Positions 12,124 to 23,620 of a stretch of DNA of 64,000 bases are shown here, piece after piece. The stretch spans positions 2,331,684-2,395,683 of the forward strand of contig CM026425.1 of the NCBI GenBank assembly GCA_014871385.1, written 5' to 3'. The notes below the pieces were generated by a model that ran no database searches, was not told the DNA's origin, and saw only the letters and a list, made by a program, of their open reading frames with translations. This stretch comes from Ceratodon purpureus. Lineage: Eukaryota > Streptophyta > Bryopsida > Pseudoditrichales > Ditrichaceae. The position numbers and the translations under genes are program-made. Every line of letters begins with the position of its first letter. The stretch's first letter is position 1.

Positions 12124-13361
12124 ACATCTCCATTTGCATCCAGCCCCTCTTCTACCTCCACCCTCTCCCTCCATCCGCCCATCCTTATGGCTCAATGATA
12201 TTCCATCACCACCACGTACCATCGCCCAGCTTGAATGCAGAATTATCACTAGACAAAGTAGTTACCGCGTCTCCAGCCACTGATCGATCTGCAAGTAGTC
12301 AGCTTCCGACCGAGCTGGACGCACACATGACCTTACAAACGTCCAACTTGCTGGAGCACTACGAATCTGCATGCTGCAAGAGTCGTCTATCATCACCACT
12401 CTTGGAGACGATTCACTGCTAATATGCATAGACAATTTATGCAACCGGAACTCCTGCAGCTCCAGGAAGCCCACACCCCTCCTTAAGTAGTCAAGGTGAT
12501 CTTGTTATTGTTTTGAAATTTTCGGTCACTTTATATCTCATCGGTTTAATTCGCAGTGTCCAGATTTTTAGTAATGAAAGCATCAATTTGAAATTTATCA
12601 GGAGAATGTTTCAGGACCACATAAATTTAATGCCTGAGTCTATTTAAGAACTGCTTTAGTTTTACTAGCCCGTTCGAGGCTTTGCTCGCTTTAGTCCTGT
12701 GTATGTTCTTCTCTGATTCTATCGGAGTTTAATAAGCAGACTCCTTTCACGAATCAGAAGAATCATCACATTAATACGGGAATTTTTTATAATAGGTTTG
12801 AAGAGGAGTGAAAAATTTGTGATACATACCTATTGTACCTATCCTATTTATTGAATTTTATTGCAGGCTTGCAGGGTATTTTCATCCTATATTTTGTACA
12901 CGGAGAACAATCTTTGACTGAATCTGCTCATAAACGAAACATCAGCCTCTTCTCAAGGATTTAGAGCTTTCGGAAAACATAGTTCAGTATTGTTGTAGAA
13001 CATGGCCAAAGTAGCAGCCACGACGTCTGAAAACCTAATGGCTCGCCTCATGGGAGGTAAGATGAAGGTGATACTTTTTTGGCTAGGTCCTGATGCTAGA
13101 GGGCCAAGGCAGAGGTTATTACAATTTAGCTACAACGTACCCACGAGCATATGCGATTGTCGAATACTCAACAATGTCGGACAGAGACCAATTATGTTGA
13201 TTTCTACCAACTCTTCTGGCTTGGACGGACTATCACTTTTGAGAACAGCTGCTTTAGAATGTGTTAATCATCTTGCAACTCCATTTTTATTAAAATGTTT
13301 TTGAAGGAAGAATAACTGATCACAAATTTTGCGGTTGCTTAGTGGAAATCTCAACGTGTCT
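12124..13361. other. U2 upstream flank and spacer, no gene seen
   Basis: About 200 bases of pyrimidine-rich sequence lie upstream of U2, followed by AT-rich spacer up to the TTAA target of the first piggyBac copy. A 100-codon frame at 13002-13304 contains ENLMARLMGG but shows no further domain. Confidence 0.4.
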
Positions 13362-13378
13362 TTAACCCCTGAACGTCC
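13362..13378 (+). repeat. TTAA target duplication and left terminal inverted repeat, piggyBac copy 1
   Basis: TTAA followed by CCCCTGAACGTCC. The reverse complement occurs at 18670-18686, where it ends in TTAA. Past 13 bases the two ends diverge. Confidence 0.9.
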
Positions 13379-13665
13379 TGAAGGCCCTTTCTGGCCGTAT
13401 GGTAGAGTTTAGGCCGGATTTGAGCACCAAACACCCTTCGAATCAATTCAGGCCCAGAAGCAGAATTGTGCATGACCAAAAAAGGAATCCATCGGTGTAT
13501 AGCATGCCCCGTATGGTGGCGCCATGTGGCAGGTAGATGCAGATGTATCGGATTGCATGTACTCTACGGAGCCCTGTACATGAAGGGGGAACCCGATGCT
13601 TGGGGGGGTCGTGGGCAGGGTTGCGTGGCGGAGCCCCTTAGGGAACTTGGCGGGAGAGCAACGGC

Positions 13666-14847
13666 ATGGCGGGAATCCGCGAGTGCAGTCCTTTGCGGAG
13701 TGGGGGCTGCATTGTGAGCGCGATGCCGTGGACTGGAACGGAGTTGCATAGAATTCTGCTGTTGCATACGGGCGCGCACGGATTAGCGCCATCATGTTGT
13801 AGGAAGGGGGGTGTACAAGCTTTGAGAGAGTGGGCGTCCCCCTACTTGTTTCTGGTGTGCTTTTCTGTGCGGTCATTTGCAACAACAGTGATTTTTGGTA
13901 GTGGGATTGAGGTGGAGTGGGCGAGGGCGGCGACTGCGCTCATCACCAGAAGTGTTCAAGGTCGTGGAGTGGATCAATTCCGTTTGCACGTTGTCCTCAA
14001 GGGAGCGGTGATGGCGGAGGTGTCCCGGTATTTAGAAGAGGAGAAAATGTTACTCCACACCTGGGCAATTGAGCGTGGAGCAACCGAAGGGCAAGGTGCG
14101 CGCATTGTCACCTTTGTGGACGTTGATGTGCTTCGGAGTCTACCGCTTCCACCCCGCACTCATAGGAAGCCGGGGACACCCGAATACCTTTGGGGTCGGT
14201 TTCTGATCCGGCGCCATATCCAGCATGTTCTGAATTGGACTCAACGCCGCGAAGAGGGTGACCCAACGGGGTTTGGGGAGTGGTTGAACGGGTTGATCAG
14301 AAACAAGTTGTTTCCAGAGCCGAAGGCGAATCAGGGCGATGGCGAGGATGAAGGCCGCGGCGAGGTCGGGGGGAAGGCGATCATTAGAGAGGAGGCAGGG
14401 AAACCAGGAGCCACCAATGGCCCAACAGACGGCAGCAACGGCGATCAGCATTCCAGAGCAATCGGAGGGTTTAGGGATCGAGAGTGCCCACGGAGCGGCG
14501 ATGAACATGGTCACCGAAGGAGCGACAAACCATGTTGCCATGATGGGGTCCGCTCCCCCGTTAGGGAGCCAAGACACGGACGAGCAGGAGCCGGAGAATC
14601 CAGCGCCGGTGGGGTACAGTTGGGAGCGGACGACTCCAGTGCGGGGCAGGGCGTCGGGGATGTTCGTCTTGCACATTGGAGACACCCCCCAGGGGTCACC
14701 AATGTCGCGGGATCCGCCCAACATGGTGCTCAATCGGAGAGCGCTTCGGGAGGCGATCAGGGGAGCGCAGATTGGGAGGGGACGAAGAGGAGAAGGAGGG
14801 GTGCGGCGTCGACTCGATCAGGAGGGCGTCGCGGGAGCTCTGAATGA
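13666..14847 (+). CDS. piggyBac accessory open frame or 5' exon, copy 1
   Basis: A 393-codon frame starts at a true ATG and overlaps the transposase frame by 509 bases, one frame apart. Residues ~60-220 look like a folded protein (alternating hydrophobic strands, then a basic helix-rich part). The tail after ~residue 225 is low complexity and may be only a shadow of the transposase frame. It may be a separate protein, or the first exon of the transposase joined by an intron near 14.3 kb that I could not place. I recognise no known domain. Confidence 0.45.
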   Translation: MAGIRECSPLRSGGCIVSAMPWTGTELHRILLLHTGAHGLAPSCCRKGGVQALREWASPYLFLVCFSVRSFATTVIFGSGIEVEWARAATALITRSVQGRGVDQFRLHVVLKGAVMAEVSRYLEEEKMLLHTWAIERGATEGQGARIVTFVDVDVLRSLPLPPRTHRKPGTPEYLWGRFLIRRHIQHVLNWTQRREEGDPTGFGEWLNGLIRNKLFPEPKANQGDGEDEGRGEVGGKAIIREEAGKPGATNGPTDGSNGDQHSRAIGGFRDRECPRSGDEHGHRRSDKPCCHDGVRSPVREPRHGRAGAGESSAGGVQLGADDSSAGQGVGDVRLAHWRHPPGVTNVAGSAQHGAQSESASGGDQGSADWEGTKRRRRGAASTRSGGRRGSSE

Positions 14848-17706
14848 GCGCCCAGCTTGTGGCGGCGTTCGAAGGGGTGGTCAGCGCCGCGGACGAGGGG
14901 CACGGGGGTCGAGAAGTGCCCCAGTGTCGAGACAGGAGGAACCACCCCAGATTTTGGCGGCCCCAGAAGGATGGATTGCACCTCCAATTCTACCGAATTT
15001 GAGAAGTCCATTTTCTTTACGACGAAGATTGCCTCAGGGAGGATCCGGGGAGGACCAACACGGTGCTGAGGGCATCGACGGCAGCCAGGTCGTTGAAGAC
15101 CTTAGTGTGCAAACACCTCCAAGCGGTGACCAAGCATGGATTGCAGCCGAAGGTATGCACGGCATGTGCGAGTTTGTAGACGCGGATTTTGTCCCTGGTG
15201 CCAGCCCCCCGAGTGTCATGCTGCAGAGGAGGATAGCTACGGGGTTAGGGGGGGACCATGCTTGCGGTAATGCAGCATGTCCCCTTCCGGCAGCTCAGAT
15301 GCAGCCTTCACAAGGGCTTGAGCATGCGCAATATACCCCACCGCCCACTCTGGATCTTGAATCGGTCACTCCCATACATGACCGAGCTTTCCCGAAGGTT
15401 CTCAATGTTCTTGTGAAGCTGTCGGTCTTGGGGTTTGACGGGACTTTGTGGGGGGACTTACAGAAGTTCAGCGGGATCGTGCAGTCACGGTATTACCACC
15501 CCGTGACTAATCTGCCCATGTATATCGTTGACTTCGGCGGGGGCATTGGGCAACACCGAGTGCGAGTCTGCGATACGGAGCTGGACATTGAGAAGCAATT
15601 TCAGGGTGAGCGTCGGCTCGATCCGCTAGGTGTTGCGAAAGGGGGATCAGCCACAGCTGACGCAACACAGGAAGTCAACATTACCAGAGAAGAAACCGAC
15701 GATGAGGACCCGGAGTGGCGGGCAGATTTCGAAGACTTCATCTGCTCGCAGGCATCAGGTGAGGATTCTTTCTCTGACACTGCCTCGTTTGTGGAAGAAC
15801 CGTTGAAGGAATTAGGCCTGTACGAGTATGACGAGGACGTCTCGGGGTGGTCCTTCGAGAGGCTCTTCGCGGACGACCAGTGGCAGGATCAAGCCACGAC
15901 ATTTGTGCATGACACAAACAACTTCACAGGACCGGTGCCTGGTCCTACGTCGGCACCGGCTGAGAGCGCGGAGGAATACTTTCGGCGGTACTGGCCCAAT
16001 GATGTGCTTCAGCGAATCGTGCATGAAACAAACAGGTACCTCGGTAGATTGGCCTAGATGCGCTCTGTCTCTCTTCTGCTATGTCTGAGCTGCACATACA
16101 TTCCGGGTTTGGCCGGTGCGAGTGGATGTGTCATCTCTGTCCTCATCCGAAAGGCTAACTGTCTTTCACTGTCATGCTGTGCAGATATGCTTTGCAGCCT
16201 TCGGATGGTTTCCCTGCTCTGACCAATGGACGGTCAGACTGGACTCCCATTGACGTTGAAGAGCTACTTGCATGGTTTGGCATCCTCATTCTGATGGGGT
16301 TGAAGGAATTCCCGCACATCAGGTGTTACTGGGCAAAGAAACCATTCTACAACTGCCCGGTCATCTCTGAAGTCATGACCAGACGCCGATTTGAGGCAAT
16401 AATCAGGTGTGTTCACTTGGTGAACAATGAGGACGTGGTCACCAACAAGACATCTCCCCAATATGACAAGATTGCAAAAGTACGTTGGTTGTGCGAGTCT
16501 TTTGCTTCTCTGTCAATGGCTTTATATAACAATGACCGAGTTTGCACGGTGGATGAGATCATGGTACCCTACAAGGGTAGGTACTGCAACATCAGGCAGT
16601 ACATGAAGGCGAAGCCAGTGAAATTCGGCGTCAAGGTGTGGGCGCTTGCTTCGTCAGAGTCTAGGTAATTCACACTCCCCACATTGTCATGGTTTACTAC
16701 ATGTTTGGCTTACTTCGAATTTATAGCTAGGGTTTGAGATACCAGCTGATGTTTGAGACCCTGTCCTTCGCCTGCTGATCAGTCTAACCAGCTTGAAACA
16801 TTTCGTGGCTTTGAACACAGATATGTGTCGAACATTATTATCTACTTGGGTGCTGATGATGCGAGAGCAGAAGGCGAATCAGTGGGTGAGGACGCTGTTC
16901 TTACAGCAATCCGTGGACTGGAAGGGAGGGGTCACGTGATTATCACAGACAACTTTTTTACCAGCCCACGACTCTTCATGACGTTGATGGAGCGTGGTTT
17001 CTGGGCTACTGGAACATGTCACAAGACGCGGAAGGGCTTTCCGGAGTCATTGGCAGGGTTTCCGAAGACAGCGCTTCCCGACCGTGGTCATCTGGTGGTG
17101 AAAATGCACCGTAGTCGGAAGATTGCGGCGGTCTGCTGGATGGACGCTAAACCAGTCTTTTTGCTCTCTACTGCTTGCGGTCCAGTTGGGGAGGGCACGT
17201 TTGCAGGGCGTTGGGTGGGGCGGGAGCGGGTAGATTTTCCTACATCGCCTATCCTGTTGCAGTACCAAGCCGGGATGCGCGGCGTGGACGTGGTTGATCA
17301 GCAACGGCAGGAGTATAGCACCCAACTACACTCCCACAAGTGGTGGCATCGCATCTTGATGTTCATCCTTGACAGCACTCTCCTAAACGCGTACGTACTA
17401 TACTCCGAGGATCAACGTGCTCGTGGGCTGCAACTGTACACCCGTGGATTATGGCATTACACCCTCGCGGAGTCCTTATGCCGTCCTCGCCTGAGAGCTG
17501 GGCACATCCGAGGTCCGATCCGGAACTTGGCTGCACGTGGATTGCACTTATCTGCAGCACACGGCTCACTTCGGCGACGCTGTGTGGTATGCCACACTCG
17601 GACACGCCGCATGTGCCCAGGATGTGCCGGGCAGTTCATGTGTGAGGGCCGATGTTACCGCGTCGTCCACACACAACCTGGATACTATGCAAACTTTCCT
17701 AACTGA
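14339..17706 (+). CDS. piggyBac transposase, copy 1
   Basis: Proposed exons are 14339..16035, 16185..16664 and 16821..17706, with donors CAG|GTACCT and TAG|GTAATT and acceptors GTGCAG|AT and ACACAG|AT. Both joins preserve the frame (TNR|YALQPS and SSESR|YVSN), giving 1,020 residues if the ATG at 14339 is used. The first exon is mostly low-complexity and disordered, ending in the start of the DDE_Tnp_1_7 domain (EEYFRRYWPNDVLQ). The three catalytic aspartates of piggyBac are visible in CTVDEIMVPYKGR, ITDNFFTS and GMRGVDVVDQ. The C-terminus has the cysteine-rich zinc-binding domain (CVVC, CPGC, CEGRC). The protein would cut and paste the element at TTAA sites. It looks whole. The N-terminal start is the least certain part because of the overlapping upstream frame. 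Confidence 0.85.
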
Positions 17707-18669
17707 GATCACTAATCCCATGTCGTGGCAGTAGTGGGTGTTGCAGGATCAGGGCTGGATGGCGCCGTTGGTGGGCAAATGGTAGGGTTCCTTGCGTGGT
17801 TGGATGACCTTGTTTGGTCTCGAATCTGACTCCACCGGAGCGGGCGTGCATGTTCTAGACCTTCTTCGGATTTTTGTCCATAGCGTAGTCTCATCTTTAG
17901 CACATCTGGTTTGTCCCTTTCGGTGACGGCAAATATGTTTTGGGACCTCAGGCCGATTGGGAGCGTAGTTTGTCTTTCGAAGTAGTCCATCGTTATACGG
18001 TGTCCGGTTCTCAGAGTTTACTGTACGGAGCTTCAGCAGAAGGCCCGTAGATGGTAGCCCGATTGTAGCGAACAGAAGTACTAGGATGCGTTTTGCACTC
18101 TCTTTGACAATTTTGAAGCATTTTGAATGCCATATCGGCAATACTACAATCGGCCTCTGTCATTTGTTCATCTGTAAGTGTTTTTCGTTGAACTTGGTTC
18201 TCAGTTGTGGTGCATCAATCCTAAACACGTAACTTGTTGTGCGGAGGGGTGTCCCCGGTAGCAACCGCTCGCCCCGCATGACCAACTGCTACGGTTTTGA
18301 TGGCGTGCCATGGCAGCATCCACGCAAGAAAACCGTTGGGATTCCCGCCACGGCTGGGCCTGCGTGGCGCCCAGTCGCCCTAGACACGTTCGCCCAGTCA
18401 TCCCTTCTGAGCGCGTACTACACGTTGTTGCCTGGCGGAGCACCGGGCCACCCGTGGCTTTGTCATACGGTGTACCCCCTCTACGCATCTACCTAAAAAT
18501 TGCCAAATCGCGAGCAGTAGGTGCGATGCAAATGACTGTGTGGGCACTGGAAATGCACTCCGACGACATCGGAACGGTTGAAAATAGAAATCGTGTTCTC
18601 GACAGAGCACCGTCCCAGGCTTAGTTGTGTGTAGAGCTACGTTACGGCCATGTATGTCAGGACCCCAAG
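17707..18669. other. 3' internal region of piggyBac copy 1, no gene seen
   Basis: About 960 bases follow the transposase stop before the right terminal repeat. Short frames exist on both strands but none resembles a known protein. The length suggests internal sequence needed in cis for transposition; that is inference. Confidence 0.4.
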
Positions 18670-18686
18670 GGACGTTCAGGGGTTAA
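18670..18686 (-). repeat. right terminal inverted repeat and TTAA target duplication, piggyBac copy 1
   Basis: GGACGTTCAGGGG followed by TTAA, the mirror of the left end. Confidence 0.9.
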
Positions 18687-20460
18687 GAGGCATGTCAAGT
18701 AGTAACCAAGATTGATTGCCGAATTCTTTGCCTCCGTAGTATGATAAGTTGCTGACAAGTTTCTCGTTCCCTCGGGAGTTCAAACAATATGAAAATCAAA
18801 CTTGAGGAAAGAATCACTACCTTTGCAGTGATCTAGCCAGCTCGACTGCAAAGGCACCCCCATCAAGCATGGTTGCAGATCACAAATGATTGGTTTCTAA
18901 CATACACTACTAATGAGTTATGGATGTTAAAAATTTAGGCACCCATTGATGTAGACCTTACTTCTCATACTTTCCATGTGTCCTGTGATGTTTACCTCGG
19001 TCCTTAGGGTTTGATTGAGTTACCCAGGATAGTTACAGATGTGAAGTGCCATGTTCCAACACAGGCTTTCGAACTGTGCAATTTTTGGGTCATAGTTGCT
19101 ACATATTTGATGTCCACATCTAGTACTTGTTGGGAACATCGTTGGACTCATCAATGCAGAATCATTGAGTAATACAGTTTTAAGATTGGAGAAACAATGA
19201 AGCATACCGTATCTAAAGCATGTTGTCAACAGAGGTCCTAGTAGTCTACTTCCAATTCTTCAATGTTCTGAATCTCGTGATGAAGAATTTGGAAGTGATT
19301 CCTAATTTGACCCACATATATGCTGAGGGATTCTTGAAATGACTTTATTTTACAGCAATTTTCTTTGCCGTGAGCAATTGGGACCAGGAATCTTGTAACC
19401 GACGAGCCAGAATTCTGCAGTTGATTGCAAGATTCAAGGAATTTGTTACTGTCACAGCTGGGAGAATCAATCATGCTCCAGAGTCTAGGCACACTGTAAC
19501 TTCGTGCTTTCCTGGACCTTGACGAATGGATCCAAGTTTTCCAAGGCTTTGGCCTCAGGGAACCCATACTCAAGTGTGGACCCCTACCAGTAGTTCAGTA
19601 GGTCAGAAGAAATCACAACCTCCTCACAATGATTTACCAACCATGTGACTTGTTGTCGCTTCACAGCCTGTAGTTTTACAAAAAGCACAAAGAAATTGAA
19701 TATTACATGTTCAATTCCCTTCACGATAGAATCCTTGAATATTACTGTACGGTACTATAATTTCCCGAGTCATTGGAACTTCAGGAATTGCACAATGATT
19801 AACTCAGCACACTCTTCTTAACTGGTTCTGGTGCCTGCCAAGACATATGCAATTACATCGACCTCTTTCACTTTGTCATGACTGTCAAATTTCTCTTCAC
19901 AGGAGAGAAGAAAAAGGCCCAGATCTTCTACACAAGAATTCCATAGTATGATCACTGAGGTAATTCACCAATTTGAAACTGATGTATATTCAGCATTAAG
20001 GCTGTGCTCCTAGTAACTTTCTTCGCTTCAAGGCTTTCCCACAAACTCAACCACCTAAACCCAATGAAAAACCGAATTCATCAAGTCAAAGTTGAAACTG
20101 GGTGTAACAACTGATTTTCAATGCCAAACTCGAATCTTCCATATTGCAGCGCACACTCCCTCCTAATAGTCCCAACAAAACTATCCCTACAACACAGATA
20201 ACAATCCACATTATGATACTAGACCTGCGCTCCTGATCACTCTGCGTACCTTCTAGATCACCCATCCGAGAAAGCAATCAATCTGCTCGCTAAGATGCAG
20301 GTCACCCCGCTCTGATCAACGTACAGCACTAAACAATGCCGTAGAAACAAATCATAGGGCCGAATCCCTACACGAAATTCTCCATGTAAGGCATTCAACA
20401 CCCTCAAATTCAAAATCCACAACTACTCTCCCGACAAGGAACAACATACCTCACCCGAAC
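18687..20460. other. spacer; distal part resembles the RHM downstream flank
   Basis: No gene is seen. Around 19835-19960, patches such as TGCAATTACA and TGTCATGACTG followed by TTCTTCAC align with 30545-30640. The segmental duplication that includes the rhamnose genes therefore reaches about 0.9 kb past each stop codon, in diverged form. Confidence 0.45.
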
Positions 20461-20796
20461 CTACACATCCACAACTTCATCTTGACATCCATGTCCAAAA
20501 CTCAATTCCAGTGCTCAAATAGGCCTTTAGACATACAATGTCATTTATTTAAAGAATTGCCCCCCGAAAGCAAAATTGTATTCTCTACTTATAATATATC
20601 CCTATATCATCACTCACTCATTCTCTGTAACTTCAACCAACCTTACCCTACCTAAACCAGCAGCCCCGATCCCTCACTCACCCTAATTGGGCCCACTGCT
20701 CACAAAACCATAGCCCCTTCCAAAACCACTCTCATTCCCCCAACCCTAACCCATCCCAAGCCAAGAGATCAAGGAACTCGGCCACAGGAACTAAGT
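20461..20796 (-). repeat. duplicated 3' flank (UER1-like copy)
   Basis: This region aligns with 31262-31498 downstream of RHM, with many substitutions and indels. Shared anchors include CACAACTTCATCTTGAC, GTGCTCAAATAGGCCTTTA and ATTTAAAGAATTGCCC. It shows that the two genes arose by tandem duplication of a genomic segment, not by retroposition. Confidence 0.75.
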
Positions 20797-21944
20797 TTAC
20801 TTGCTCGCGGCCTTCGTCTTCCTGTTCGGCGCAAACACGAACTTTATCAACGACTCCTTGATCCCCAGCATCTCCGGAAACTCCTTCGCCAGCTTCGACG
20901 CATCCATCTCGTTGTTGCTCCGAGCTGCCACGATCACCTTCGCTTGCTCCTCGATCGTGAAGTTCACCCACGACAGCTCCGGGTCGATGTACTCCTTGTA
21001 CATCTCCATGATCTCGTTGTGGCTCACCACGCCCGGGTTCGTGAAGTTCCAGATGCCCGTCAGGTTGCGCTTCGCCATCTCGATCGAGATCGGCAGCAGC
21101 TCGTCCAGGATCGTCATGCTGTTCGGGATGTCCACGATCTTCTGGTACCGCACGATCTTCGAGATGAAGTTGCGTGGGTTCTGCAGGTCGGATGAGATGG
21201 GCATGCGCACACGCAGCGTGCACACGTTGTCGAACTCCCTCAACAAATCCTCCACCTGCACAGAAACACAGAAGTATCGATCTCAGCATTCAATGAAACG
21301 AAATACCACCAGAAAAAAACCAACACTACAAAAATTGCACCTTCATCAATGAAATTAAGAACTGATCAATACAAGACCAAAACCGCATTACAACATGCCC
21401 ATAACCACAGGAAACTCACCATGGCCTTCGTCTTCGAGTAATATGACCCTGCGAAGTTCGGTGTGTCCTCCTCCTTGAACCCGATCCCGCTCCCCAGCGG
21501 GTGCTTCTCATCATACTCGAAGATGCACCCGGTAGCGAAATTCATCATGATCAACCCGTTCTGCTTGCACACATCGGCCAGAGTCAGGGTCCCAACCACA
21601 TTGGCCCGGATCGTCTCCACCTTGTGGCTCTCACACCAGTCCACATTCGGCCGCCCAGTCACACCCGCAGCATTGAACACATGCGTGGGCTTCACCGCCG
21701 CCACATCGGCCTCCAAGCTCGACCGATTCTCCAACCGTCCAGATCCATACTCATACGGTATCCCCTGCTTCTCACACAGCTTCCCCAACAAGCCCCCGAG
21801 CCACCCAGTGCGGCCGTAGATCAAAAACTTCAAGCTGGGATCCATCTTCTTCGCCGCGACGGCAGGCAGTGCAGGGCTCTCCTCAACCTCCTGGCTATGG
21901 ACTCCGTTCGCCGGTGCCGGCATGGCGCTTGCAACCGGTGCCAT
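20797..21944 (-). CDS. UER1: UDP-4-keto-6-deoxy-glucose 3,5-epimerase/4-reductase (NRS/ER type)
   Basis: Exons are 21944..21420 and 21255..20797, with donor ATG|GTGAGT and acceptor CAG|GTGGAG; the phase-0 intron sits exactly where RHM has its own. The product is 327 residues and covers only the C-terminal half of RHM: a GRTGWLGG dinucleotide-binding loop near residue 44 and the YxxxK catalytic pair in GSYYSKTK. Enzymes of this type turn UDP-4-keto-6-deoxyglucose into UDP-L-rhamnose in the cytosol using NADPH; the size is near that of Arabidopsis NRS/ER (about 300 residues). I chose ATG 21944 because a TATA box lies 87 bases upstream and frames further upstream lack ATG. RHM has NYATGCIFEYD where this protein has NFATGCIFEYD. 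It could be an ancient UER1 overwritten by gene conversion, or a lineage-specific truncated duplicate of RHM. Confidence 0.87.
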
Positions 21945-22030
21945 GAGTGTTGCTGCTCCGATCCGGCGTCGCTGGTGGCAGACGTCGCTGGTGTGGTGCA
22001 ACGCGTCGAGTGTGGTCGCTGCGACACATC

Positions 22031-22036
22031 TTTATA
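22031..22036 (-). promoter_or_regulatory. TATA box of the UER1-like gene
   Basis: TATAAA in gene sense, 87 bases upstream of the chosen ATG, giving a predicted 5' leader of roughly 55-60 bases. It suggests the short gene has its own promoter. Confidence 0.5.
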
Positions 22037-23316
22037 TCGTCAGTGCTTTCAGAACTGTTTTATTGGGTTTGGTGCGGAAGCTACAGCCTGGTTTGAGGGC
22101 AGCTGATGCAGGTATCCCGGCGGGCAGGAGGAGAAAACACAAGATTAAGGTCGACTGTCCTAATTCCACCAACTTAAGGATTCTGAGCATTTTTTTGCAG
22201 GGTTATTTTTGGGGTATATTTTTGTCATGTAGGAAAGTTGTTTTCTAACATAATGCAAATTTTTTCAGAATTTTCTTCCCAATAATGAAGTAGATACAAA
22301 TTTCTAAACACAAAAGTACTTTGTGACCCAAAACTATTTTGTAGACTTTCCCATTGTCACACCTAGCTGGTACTAATTTTCACTCATGTCGTGATCCAAA
22401 ACCACCAGCTTTTTGAATGCTCTGATTGGTCAATTTGAATTAACTGTTCTGACAATGCTAGTGGCTGGTAGTGGCGGTTGTGGTGAGACCTACAGGCTGG
22501 TTATGAGGGCGGTGGTGGTTTTGTGGCATTTGACCTTATTATAGAGTCATTTGAGGAGGAGCAAAAACTAAGAGTGTTTGGCCTAAGTTTTGAGAAAGGA
22601 AGGATATTTTGATATAAAGAGTGGATACTGTACATCAATAGCAGGTTTGTTCAAGCGTGGCTAAATAGTTATTCTTAATGGAAAAATGAGGTTAGTCTTT
22701 CGAAAAGTTTGTTTTTGTTTTTGATTTTTCGAAAAAAAATCTGTAAAAATATTAGATGGATAAAAAACAAAAGAACGTATGTATAAAATAATTTATCATA
22801 TTTCTGTTTTTCTTACCCTTAAAATTTCCATTTTTTTCTGTTTTATTTTTTAGAATTAGTTATCAATAAACATGTTGTCGACATACAGTATTGATTGAAT
22901 GATGATTTGTTGATAATGAGATTGTATGTTGATAATGAGAAGATAGTTGGGCTCATTGAGAAGTTTTTTTTCAATAACTGAAATGGTTGTATCAATAGGT
23001 TTTGAGAGGCATTTTTGAATGAACATTATTTTTATTTAAATGAAGCTTGTGAAGCTTGCAAAGGGATAAATGGACTTTTTGAATAATGGGGAGAATTTCC
23101 AAATAGTTGTTTGGATTTGTAATTTTTTATTTGTTATCATTTATTTTGGTTGATTTGTATAATTTGCATTAATTAGTGAAAATTTGAGGCCCTACGGATG
23201 ACATGTTTTTCAATTTTATTTCTTGCCTATCAGTAGGTAGTAAAGTCTATAACTATTTTTAAATTTTATAAAATCCCAAAATTTTTAATAGGTATTTACA
23301 TATACTTGGTCACTTC
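22037..23316. other. AT-rich spacer between the UER1-like promoter and piggyBac copy 2
   Basis: This is upstream sequence of the UER1-like gene, strongly AT-rich from 22.6 kb. There is no convincing gene or repeat. It shows no obvious match to the RHM N-terminal coding region, so no remnant of the missing dehydratase half is visible here. Confidence 0.45.
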
Positions 23317-23333
23317 TTAACCCCTGAACGTCC
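23317..23333 (+). repeat. TTAA target duplication and left terminal inverted repeat, piggyBac copy 2
   Basis: TTAA then CCCCTGAACGTCC. Confidence 0.9.
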
Positions 23334-23620
23334 TGAAGGCCCTTTCTGGCCGTATGGTAGAGTTTAGGCCGGATTTGAGCACCAAACACCCTTCGAATCA
23401 ATTCAGGCCCAGAAGCAGAATTGTGCATGACCAAAAAAGGAATCCATCGGTGTATAGCATGCCCCGTATGGTGGCGCCATGTGGCAGGTAGATGCAGATG
23501 TATCGGATTGCATGTACTCTACGGAGCCCTGTACATGAAGGGGGAACCCGATGCTTGGGGGGGTCGTGGGCAGGGTTGCGTGGCGGAGCCCCTTAGGGAA
23601 CTTGGCGGGAGAGCAACGGC

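Larger units (their letters stand above)
13366..18682 (+). mobile_element. piggyBac transposon, copy 1 (complete)
   Basis: The element is 5,317 bp, bounded by TTAA target duplications at 13362-13365 and 18683-18686 and by 13-bp perfect terminal inverted repeats CCCCTGAACGTCC. It carries a spliced transposase and an upstream overlapping open frame. TTAA targets, CCC-type ends and the DDE_Tnp_1_7 transposase together define piggyBac. A second copy 9,955 bp downstream is identical except for three substitutions seen by eye (15104, 18004, 18659), so both insertions are very young and the family may still be active. Confidence 0.95.

Noticed and set aside
13002-13304. 100-codon frame with ENLMARLMGG, reminiscent of the VARLMGL motif of TRM/LONGIFOLIA proteins
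   Set aside because: The motif is too short, it lacks the following residues of that family, and no linked exon was found.
14140-14733. 197-codon minus-strand frame inside piggyBac (also 24095-24688)
   Set aside because: Antisense to the GC-rich low-complexity transposase exon; it begins MSTMLGG but has no known domain.
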